Shown: in pieces, positions 56,373 through 63,058 of the stretch
How positions within the stretch are numbered: the stretch's first letter is position 1
Layout of the letters: each line of letters begins with the position of its first letter
Source of the DNA: JBAOHV01 sp037045265
GTDB lineage: Bacteria; Actinomycetota; Acidimicrobiia; Acidimicrobiales; Microtrichaceae
Length of the DNA stretch: 64,000 bases
Assembly (NCBI GenBank): GCA_037045265.1
Contig: JBAOHV010000004.1
Location: 124,001-188,000, forward strand
Direction: 5' to 3'
Program-made: the position numbers and the translations under genes
The notes under the pieces: generated by a model
The model's input: only the letters and a program-made list of their open reading frames with translations
Told to the model about the DNA's origin: nothing
Database searches by the model: none

Positions 56373-56712
56373 CTGCCTGCGGTCCCCGACATCGCCACGA
56401 GGCTAGTGCCACTGAACGACGCCGAAGCCGACCAACCACGCGAAATGACGCAATGCGCATTGATGCAACCACACACCGCGTGAATGAGAACAGCAAAAGT
56501 GCCCGAAATGCATCTTCTCCTTGCGTGGGTCCATCGAAGGGCACTACTCAGAGGTGTGTCGCATCTCCGACCGGGGCGGCGGCAGCTTGAGGGGGCGATC
56601 CGCGGCGACGCGGATCGGCGCCTCCCACGAGGTCACGTAACGGGCATCGTCCGTTTCGAGCGCTGGAGCGTCCTCGTGTTCAAGGCCACGGCAAACAGGG
56701 AGAGTCAGTCCG
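56373..56712. other. 340-bp regulatory intergenic region
   Basis: No gene. It contains a perfect 12-bp palindrome CAATGCGCATTG (56451-56462) about 80 bp before the diguanylate cyclase start, and a perfect 9-bp stem with a GCGA tetraloop (56596-56617, arm CGATCCGCG) about 95 bp before the secreted-protein start. The latter may be a leader RNA hairpin. Confidence 0.55.
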
Positions 56713-58581
56713 ATGCGAGAACGATCCACCAGGCAGACCCCGGCGGGGCGCCGCACCGGAGCAGCGGCGCTGGTCACCGCTCTGGTGGCTGCGCTGCTCG
56801 TCGTGGTCGGCAGCGGCACCACCACGGGCGCCGAGCCGGTCAACGCGAAGATCGCGACCAGCTGCACAGGCCGTGACAAGGCCACCAACGACACGCTCGG
56901 TCTGGCCAAAGGCCTCATCGGATCCGATCGCGTCGCTGTCGACGTACTGGTCACAGGCGGCAACGTGCCCGCCACCGCAGGGCTGGAGCAGGACATCGAT
57001 GCGGCCTTCAACTGGTCCGCGACGATGGACCAGACGCTGATCGACAAGGCCGCCGGGCTCATCCCCGCGATCACCATCGCCGACATCAACGTGGTGCAGC
57101 AGGTCCGTGGGCCGGCCTCGGTCAACGAGTTCGCCGGGTCCAACCCCGGCCCGGTCACCATCGCCCCGGTTCCCGGCGTGAAGGCGACCCTCCCCATCGG
57201 CACGATCGGCGGAACGGTCAAGACCACCGGCGGCGGCATCATCACCTACCGCGTCGGCTCGCTGCAGCTCGACGCCAAGCTGTCCATCCCAGGCACCGGC
57301 GACTTCGACCTGAAGCTCACCTGCGAGGTGCAGGGTTCGAACATCATCGCCAAGACGACCGTACGAGATCCTGACGCACCGGTGTTCAACCCCGAGGTCG
57401 TGCAGATCGATGCCAACGCTGGCGAGACCGTCACCGTCGACCTCCTCGGCGATGTGATCACCCCGGGCAAGACCCCGCTCCTGACCGACTCGCTCAAGAT
57501 CGTCGAGCAGCCCGCCGGCGGCACCGCATCGATCAGCAACGGCGTGTTCAGCTTCACCGCTCCCCAGCAGGGCGGCACCTACACGACGACCGTCGAGGTG
57601 TGCGGCGCACCCAAGGATTCGGCCGGCACTCCTGGCGTGAACGAGGTGCAGTCGCTCACCTTCGGTGAGAACTGGACGAACGTCGGCACCGGCGGTGGCC
57701 TGCCGGTCGTCGGCCAGGGCCTCAACCCCCGACCCGTCGCCTTCACCCTCAAGGTCGGCGATGAGGAGACCCGGCTCATCTGGGCGGCCGAGCACGCGCT
57801 GTTCCCCGGTCTGGTGGCGGTACCGCTCGGCGGCGTGACCCCGACCCCGGAGAACTGGGCACCGGCCGACAAGCAGGGCCTGGTCAATCAGTACGCCGTG
57901 GAGACCCGTTACAAGGGCATCTCGCCCGCCGACGTGCAGTCCGCACTCGAGGCGCTGCCCAGCATCGGGGCCGGCAACGTGCAGGTCGTCGGACTGGACG
58001 CCGAAGGCGCCGAGACAACCCGGCTGGGCCAGATCGCGAGCCTCAAGGTGACCTACGTCGGCACCAAGGCCGAGCAGGACATCCCGGCGATCTCACTCGC
58101 CCAGTGGTACACCGTCCCGCCGCAAGAGGTCCTGGACCGCATCAGCGAGGCGATCGCCGGACTGGCCGGCTCGCTCGGTGGCGGTGACGAAGAGGGAGCT
58201 CCCAAGTCCGAGTTCCAGCAGCTCATCGACTCGCTCGATCCGAACGTCCCCGCCGACCAGCGAGCGGCAGACGACGCTATGGGCCAGCTCATCATCGCCA
58301 GCATCACCACAGGGGCCCCGATCGACCCCGCGGACTGGAAGGCATACCTGATGTTCAAGCTGAACATCGGTGCCCTCATCCCGCAGGTGACGGCGTTCCT
58401 CAACAGCCTCTTCCCGCAGAAGCTCGCGGCGAGCACCGTGGAACAGGGCGAAGCTCCGACACCGCCCCAGCCGCTGTGCGCGCAGGGCATCATCCAGGTG
58501 ACCGTGGCTGATGTCGCGGCAGCGACCGAGGTCAAGTCGACAGGCGACGAAGGAGCTGCTGCTCCGAGCTTCGTGGGCTGA
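56713..58581 (+). CDS. Large secreted protein of unknown function
   Basis: 622 residues, intact. Signal peptide (GAAALVTALVAALLVVVGSGTTTGA), no lipobox and no membrane anchor. Beta-rich with segments such as VGSLQLDAKLSIPGTGDFDLKLTCEVQG, an Ig-like part ending PQQGGTYTTTVEVCG, a Gly-rich region, and a final Cys (PLCAQGIIQVTVADV). I do not recognise the family. Codon use is like its neighbours. A GGGAGAG ribosome site lies before ATG 56713 and a strong terminator follows 32 nt after the stop, so it is a single-gene unit and probably well expressed. Confidence 0.8.
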   Translation: MRERSTRQTPAGRRTGAAALVTALVAALLVVVGSGTTTGAEPVNAKIATSCTGRDKATNDTLGLAKGLIGSDRVAVDVLVTGGNVPATAGLEQDIDAAFNWSATMDQTLIDKAAGLIPAITIADINVVQQVRGPASVNEFAGSNPGPVTIAPVPGVKATLPIGTIGGTVKTTGGGIITYRVGSLQLDAKLSIPGTGDFDLKLTCEVQGSNIIAKTTVRDPDAPVFNPEVVQIDANAGETVTVDLLGDVITPGKTPLLTDSLKIVEQPAGGTASISNGVFSFTAPQQGGTYTTTVEVCGAPKDSAGTPGVNEVQSLTFGENWTNVGTGGGLPVVGQGLNPRPVAFTLKVGDEETRLIWAAEHALFPGLVAVPLGGVTPTPENWAPADKQGLVNQYAVETRYKGISPADVQSALEALPSIGAGNVQVVGLDAEGAETTRLGQIASLKVTYVGTKAEQDIPAISLAQWYTVPPQEVLDRISEAIAGLAGSLGGGDEEGAPKSEFQQLIDSLDPNVPADQRAADDAMGQLIIASITTGAPIDPADWKAYLMFKLNIGALIPQVTAFLNSLFPQKLAASTVEQGEAPTPPQPLCAQGIIQVTVADVAAATEVKSTGDEGAAAPSFVG

Positions 58582-58612
58582 TCCAACAGGATCCGATGCC
58601 CTCCGGGGCCGA

Positions 58613-58650
58613 CGACATCGGGGTGCGGCACTCGCCGCACCCCGATGTCG
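58613..58650 (+). terminator. Strong hairpin terminator
   Basis: Perfect 17-bp stem (58613-58629 with 58634-58650), loop ACTC, 32 nt after the stop of the large secreted protein. Confidence 0.8.
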
Positions 58651-58693
58651 CGCCCACCCCTTCGTTGTCACACCCTCGTTGGAGGATTGCGGC

Positions 58694-59134
58694 ATGCCTG
58701 CAGCGACCTCCGAGCGACGAGCCCACGCCGTACCCGCCCACCCGACCGTCAGACGGCACAGGCGTCAGGTGCTGCGGTGGGCCCTCGCCAATGCACATCC
58801 TGTCGACCGTGACGCGCTCGCCGTACTCGTGGCGGTCCGCTCGGATCCTTCCTCGGGGCGTGTGGCCCTGGAGTGGCAGACCGACCAGGTGGCCCACGTC
58901 CTGGCGAGCGCCGCACCCGTGTGGTGCCGTTCGCACCGCGTCGCCCAGCCCCCTGACCTCACCACGACGCTGTCCACCTACCTCAGGTTCCTGAGCGCCA
59001 ACATGGGGCTGGCAGCCGGTTCCGACACCGCCGCAGCACTCCGTCTCGCCGTCGCCGACCAACGACCCAGCCACCAGCGGAGCCGGGCCCGACACCCCAC
59101 GTCCCAACTCGCGCCGGTTCTGCCGATCTGCTGA
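58694..59134 (+). CDS. Small hypothetical protein
   Basis: 146 residues, no recognised family, no signal peptide. The N-terminus is basic (RRHRRQVLRWALANAHPVDRDALAVLVAVRS), the middle has LEWQTDQVAHVLASAAPVWCRSHRVAQP and the end is Arg/Ser-rich. A GGAGG site (58681-58685) lies 8 nt before ATG 58694, which supports translation. It lies between the terminator and a convergent esterase gene. Confidence 0.55.
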   Translation: MPAATSERRAHAVPAHPTVRRHRRQVLRWALANAHPVDRDALAVLVAVRSDPSSGRVALEWQTDQVAHVLASAAPVWCRSHRVAQPPDLTTTLSTYLRFLSANMGLAAGSDTAAALRLAVADQRPSHQRSRARHPTSQLAPVLPIC

Positions 59135-59156
59135 GGAGATCTGCTGAGGCCGGGCC

Positions 59157-60146
59157 TCAACGCAGATCGAAGAACGTGAGCATCTCCGACAGGGGGTCGA
59201 AGGAGCCGCTCCGCAGCCATTCGTGGCCCTTGCCGGTCACCCGCACGAGCTGCACCTCGGTGCTGTCGGCACAGTCGCTCCAGGTCGAACGCCTCACGGG
59301 TCCCTCGCTCATCACCGTCGGCTCAGGTGAGCAGCCGTCCGCTGCGGCCCAGGCCGCCACCGACGACTCGACCGGGGGGAACGGCGCGGATGACACGAGC
59401 GAGCCAAGTGCAACACCGCCTCCGTAGGGAACGACCAGATCCACGTCGCCGTGCTGGTGCAGCAACGACACCGGCCGGGTGGGAGAACAGCCCGTCACGT
59501 TGCTACCCGCCATCGGGGCCACCGCGGCGAACAGGTCCGAACGCTCACACGTGTAGTCGTAGACCATGAGCGCCCCGTTCGAGAAGCCCGTCAGGTACAT
59601 GCGATCTTCGTCGAGGTCCGGACGGGAACGCAGTTCCGCCACGACGGCATCGAGGAAAGCGACGTCGTCCACGCCCCGCAGACTCGCCGGCGGACAGCAC
59701 GGGCCCAGATTCCACGAGTTGTCGACGCCCTGTGGGAAGACAGCGACGAACCTGTCGTTGGCGACAGCACCCCGCCAGTCGGCGACGTTGCTCATCGCCC
59801 GGGCACTGACGCCCATGCCGTGCAACACCATGACCGCTGGTAGCCGCTCGCCGGAACCGATGTCGGTCGGTGCCAACACCAACACCGTGCGGGTCGCCCC
59901 GCCGGCATCCAGGGTGATGGTCTGCTCGACGACACCGCCCACGCCGACGATCGAGGTGGTCGGATCACCGCCACCACCGGGTATCGACGTCGAGGTGGAG
60001 GTGGACGTGACGCTCTGGGTACCGGGATCCCTGCCACCCAGCGCCACCACCAGAACGACCAGACAGCCGACGACCACCAGCGCCAGCGCCACGCCGACGA
60101 CCACCCAACGTGTAGGCGTGGTCGTGGGTGAAGGTCTGGCGGGCAA
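59157..60146 (-). CDS. LpqC-like polyhydroxybutyrate depolymerase-type esterase
   Basis: 329 residues. One N-terminal helix (VVGVALALVVVGCLVVLVVAL), a Thr/Ser spacer, then an alpha/beta hydrolase: LPAVMVLHGMGVSARAMSNVADWRG, VFPQGVDNSWNLGPCCPPASLRGVDDVAFL, nucleophile GFSNGALMVYDYTCE, and the late acid/His (HGDVDLVVPYGG, GKGHEWL). This matches the LpqC/PHB depolymerase group of secreted esterases. The start TTG 60146 has a GGAGAG site upstream and a TACACT box 24 nt before it. It is divergent from the acyl-CoA dehydrogenase. Confidence 0.85.
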   Translation of the reverse strand: MPARPSPTTTPTRWVVVGVALALVVVGCLVVLVVALGGRDPGTQSVTSTSTSTSIPGGGGDPTTSIVGVGGVVEQTITLDAGGATRTVLVLAPTDIGSGERLPAVMVLHGMGVSARAMSNVADWRGAVANDRFVAVFPQGVDNSWNLGPCCPPASLRGVDDVAFLDAVVAELRSRPDLDEDRMYLTGFSNGALMVYDYTCERSDLFAAVAPMAGSNVTGCSPTRPVSLLHQHGDVDLVVPYGGGVALGSLVSSAPFPPVESSVAAWAAADGCSPEPTVMSEGPVRRSTWSDCADSTEVQLVRVTGKGHEWLRSGSFDPLSEMLTFFDLR

Positions 60147-60177
60147 CGTCTCTCCGTCGGCTTCTCAGGAAGTGTAC

Positions 60178-60212
60178 GGCTGGGACCGGTGCCACCGGCA
60201 CCGGTCCCAGCC
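60178..60212. promoter_or_regulatory. Perfect 16-bp inverted repeat between divergent genes
   Basis: The arm GGCTGGGACCGGTGCC (60178-60193), loop ACC, and the exact complement (60197-60212). It lies upstream of both the esterase (start 60146) and the acyl-CoA dehydrogenase (start 60284), directly beside the likely TACACT -10 box (complement of 60171-60176) of the esterase. Confidence 0.5.
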
Positions 60213-60248
60213 ACCGTATCGGCCGACGGCATCGACCCCAGCGCCTTT

Positions 60249-60277
60249 TCTGACGGGTCGTCAGTTCGCGTTAGCTT
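60249..60277 (+). promoter_or_regulatory. Operator and leaderless promoter of the acyl-CoA dehydrogenase
   Basis: TCTGACGGGTCGTCAGT (60249-60265; palindromic core CTGACGGGTCGTCAG at 60250-60264) is followed by TAGCTT (60272-60277) and, 6 nt later, by GTG 60284. The core is identical to the site at 762-776 before the CoA-transferase. The site here would lie in the spacer between -35 and -10. Confidence 0.6.
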
Positions 60278-60283
60278 GACGAG

Positions 60284-61505
60284 GTGACCTCCACATCGAC
60301 CGGCACGACCGCCGAGACGCTCGACGAACAGACCTTCCGCGAGTCCGTCCGCGCCTGGATGGCTGATCACCTCCGCGGCGAGTTCGAGATCCTGCGTCAC
60401 CGTGGAGGACCCGGCGACGAGCACGCCTTCGTCGAAGAACGCATGGCGTGGGAGCGCGAGCTCGCAGCGGGCGGCTGGACCTGCGTCGGCTGGCCGACCG
60501 AGCACGGCGGGCGCGGCCTGCCGATCCACCTCGAGGTCGCCTTCCACGAGGAGTACGCCCGTGCCGGTGGGCCTGGCCGCGCCGGCCTCATAGGCGAAGG
60601 GCTGTTGGGTCCCACGCTCATCCACTTCGCCAACCACGAGATACAACAGCGTTTCCTGCCCGGAATCGCGTCGGGTAGCCGAGTTCTGGTGCCAGGGATA
60701 CTCCGAGCCGAACGCCGGATCCGACCTGGCGAACGTCAGGACGCGGGCGCATCTCGAGGGCGACGAATGGGTGATCGACGGCCAGAAGGTCTGGACATCA
60801 CTTGCGCAGTGGTCCGGCTGGTGCTTCGTCGTCTGTCGTACCGAGGAAGGCTCGGAGCGCCACAAGGGACTCTCCTACCTGTTGGTCCCCATGGATCAGC
60901 CCGGCATCGAGATCCGCCCGATCCGCCAGATCACCGGGACCGCCGAGTTCAACGAGGTGTTCTTCGACGGCGCTCGGACCCACAGGGACCTGATCGTCGG
61001 CGAACCCGGCGAAGGTTGGAAGGTCGCCATGGGCACCCTCGCCTTCGAACGCGGCGTGCTGACGCTGGGCCAGCAGATGGCGTTCGAACGCGAGCTCACC
61101 GAGATCACCGAGGCGGCCCGCGAGCTCGGTCGGTCAGCCGATCCGGTCATGCGCCAGCGCCTCGCCCAGATGTGGATCAGGCTGCGGATCATGCGCTGGA
61201 ACGCGCTGCGCGCCCTTCGCGTGGACGAGCACGTGGCGCTGCCCCGCGAAGCGATGATCAACAAGCTGTACTGGGCGAACCTGCACCGCGACATGGGCGA
61301 GCTGGCAGTCGACGTACTCGGCGCAGCCGCGCTCCTGACCCGTTACTCCGAGGCCGACGAGGGCGACGCCGGCGAGCTCGAGATGGGTCCCGCTCACAAG
61401 CTGTTCTTCTTCAGCCGCTCGGACACCATCTACGGCGGCTCCGACGAGATCCAACGGAACGTGATCGGCGAACGGGCGCTCGGGCTTCCCCGAGAGCCCC
61501 GCTGA
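60284..61505 (+). CDS. fadE30: Acyl-CoA dehydrogenase (FadE30/IpdE1-like), one frameshift
   Basis: About 407 residues across one extra base near 60675; the next frame restores EFWCQGYSEPNAGSDLANVRTRAHLEGDEW. FAD-linked acyl-CoA dehydrogenase. Family parts are VGWPTEHGGRG, the substrate/FAD loop GSDLANV, QKVWTSLAQWSGW, FNEVFFDGAR, GEGWKVAMGTLAFERG, and the last-helix segment YGGSDEIQRNVIGERALGLP. The sequence and the following IpdF-like SDR resemble FadE30/IpdE1 of mycobacterial steroid ring C/D (HIP) catabolism. GTG 60284 is fixed by the -10 box. It carries the same operator as the CoA-transferase at the window's left end. Confidence 0.85.
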
Positions 61506-61549
61506 ACCATCGACGAATCCGCACACCACCGCCCTGGAAACCGCTCGTC

Positions 61550-61594
61550 CTGTGTTGCGTCATCGATGGAACCACCGCTGACTACGCAACACAG
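61550..61594 (+). promoter_or_regulatory. 11-bp inverted repeat between acyl-CoA dehydrogenase and SDR
   Basis: CTGTGTTGCGT (61550-61560) and its exact complement ACGCAACACAG (61584-61594) with a 23-nt spacer, starting 45 nt after the dehydrogenase stop and ending 36 nt before the SDR ATG. It could be a terminator/attenuator hairpin or paired operator half sites. Confidence 0.5.
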
Positions 61595-61629
61595 AACAGG
61601 ACGTGACCACGGAACGAGAGGACATCGAC

Positions 61630-62412
61630 ATGGCACAACCAGCTCCCATCGAACCGCCCGGGCGCGGCCTGCTCGAAGGCCGCAACGTGGTGATCACTGC
61701 GGCGGCCGGCTCCGGCATCGGCGGCGCTCTCGCTCGCCGCTGCCTGCTCGAAGGCGCACGCATCGTCATCTCCGACGCACACGAACGTCGCATCGGTGAG
61801 ACCGCCGACTCGCTCGAGGAGGAGTTCGGCACCCGACCAGTGGCCCTGCGCTGCGACGTCACCGACGAGGACGACGTGCAGACGCTGCTCACCACTGCTC
61901 TCGACGACCTGGGCCACATCGACGTGTGGATGAACAACGCAGGCCTCGGCGGCAACGGCCTGGTCACCGATCTCACCGACGAGCAGTGGGCGAAGGTCCT
62001 CGACGTGACTCTCACCGGCACGTTCCGCTGCGTGCGAGCCGCACTCCCTCACATGTACGAGCGCGGCCAGGGAGCCATCGTGAACAACGCGTCGGTCCTC
62101 GGCTGGCGCGCACAGGAACGCCAGGCCCACTACGCAGCTGCGAAGGCCGGCGTCATGGCACTGACACGGTGCGCTGCGATCGAGGCGGCCGAACACGGGG
62201 TGCGGATCAACGCCGTCGCCCCGAGCCTGGCCATGCACCCGAACCTGGAGAAGGTCACGCCCCCCGGCCTGCTCGAGGAGCTCAAGGCGGCCGAGGCGTT
62301 CGGCCGCGGCGCCGAGCCGTGGGAGGTGGCCAACGTGATGGTGTTCCTGGCCAGCGACCTGTCGACCTACATGACCGGCGAGGTCGTGCCGGTCTCGAGC
62401 CAGCACGCCTGA
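61630..62412 (+). CDS. ipdF: IpdF-like short-chain dehydrogenase
   Basis: 260 residues from ATG 61630, chosen for a GAGAGGAC ribosome site; GTG 61603 would add 9. SDR with the cofactor loop VVITAAAGSGIGGALARRCL, ISDAHERR, NNAGLGG, LTGTFRCVRAAL, NNASVLGWRAQERQAHYAAAKAGVMALTRCAAIEAAEHGVRINAVAPSLAMH, and TGEVVPVSSQHA. The NASVLGWRAQ and YAAAKAGVMALTR blocks are typical of IpdF (Rv3559c type), which acts on a hydroxylated HIP-CoA intermediate of steroid breakdown. Neighbours (FadE30-like, MaoC, thiolase) agree. Substrate is inferred from homology and context. Confidence 0.78.
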   Translation: MAQPAPIEPPGRGLLEGRNVVITAAAGSGIGGALARRCLLEGARIVISDAHERRIGETADSLEEEFGTRPVALRCDVTDEDDVQTLLTTALDDLGHIDVWMNNAGLGGNGLVTDLTDEQWAKVLDVTLTGTFRCVRAALPHMYERGQGAIVNNASVLGWRAQERQAHYAAAKAGVMALTRCAAIEAAEHGVRINAVAPSLAMHPNLEKVTPPGLLEELKAAEAFGRGAEPWEVANVMVFLASDLSTYMTGEVVPVSSQHA

Positions 62413-62454
62413 GCACCTGACCCCCCACCCGCACGCGACCCTGGAGCGATCCCG

Positions 62455-62925
62455 ATGACCACTGCCCCGCTGACCACCGTGCAGAGCCCCTCCGAACTGC
62501 TCGACCTCGATGGCGCCGACCTGGGCGTCACCGACTGGGAGCCCGTCACCCAGGAACAGGTGGATCTCTTCGCCGACTCGACCGGTGACCATCAGTGGAT
62601 CCACGTCGACGTGGAGCGGGCGAACGCCGAGTCCCCGTTCGGCGGACCGATCGCACACGGCTACCTCACCCTGTCGATGGTGAACCTGTTCCTGCCCAAG
62701 TTGCTCGAAGTGCAGGACGCCTCGATGGGCGTGAACGTCGGTTTGGACAAGGTCCGCTTCCCCGCTCCTGTGCCGGTCGGATCCAGGCTGCGCGGTCGAG
62801 GTCGGATCGTCGCGGTCGAAGAGGCCAAGGGTGGCGTGCAGGTCACCGTCCGGGTCACGGTCGAGCGCGAGGGTGCCGACAAGCCCGTCTGCATCGCCGA
62901 CACCGTCAGCCGGTTCTTCCCCTGA
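62455..62925 (+). CDS. MaoC-like (R)-specific enoyl-CoA hydratase
   Basis: 156 residues in one hot-dog fold: VTQEQVDLFADSTGDHQWIHVDVERA with the catalytic Asp and His of the MaoC motif, FGGPIAHGYLTLSMVNLF for the central helix, and VNVGLDKVRFPAPVPVGSRLRGRG. This is the NodN/HtdZ group that hydrates trans-2-enoyl-CoA. It is the third gene of the acyl-CoA cluster, 42 nt after the SDR, and probably acts in the same pathway. Confidence 0.88.
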   Translation: MTTAPLTTVQSPSELLDLDGADLGVTDWEPVTQEQVDLFADSTGDHQWIHVDVERANAESPFGGPIAHGYLTLSMVNLFLPKLLEVQDASMGVNVGLDKVRFPAPVPVGSRLRGRGRIVAVEEAKGGVQVTVRVTVEREGADKPVCIADTVSRFFP

Positions 62926-62951
62926 ACAGCCCGACCGGCTTGGCCAGCATT

Positions 62952-62967
62952 GTTACCGACCGGTAAC
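62952..62967 (+). promoter_or_regulatory. Palindrome upstream of the thiolase gene
   Basis: GTTACC (62952-62957), GACC, GGTAAC (62962-62967), perfect 6-bp half sites, about 92 nt before the thiolase ATG. It looks like a TetR- or GntR-type operator, unlike the CTGACG site of the dehydrogenase. Confidence 0.45.
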
Positions 62968-63058
62968 CTCCGTTGGTCGGCCGGCACCTGAGCCGGACCG
63001 ATCGATCCACACGACCGGAGCGCCGCTCGGCGGCGTCCACCTGCCCTGAGGGGGACCA

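Noticed and set aside
56680..56712. A c-di-GMP (GEMM) riboswitch before the secreted protein, suggested by GGCAAAC near a diguanylate cyclase gene.
   Set aside because: The remaining conserved parts of the aptamer (second stem and the GGGACGCAAAGC-like segment) are absent, and the segment lies too close to the start codon.
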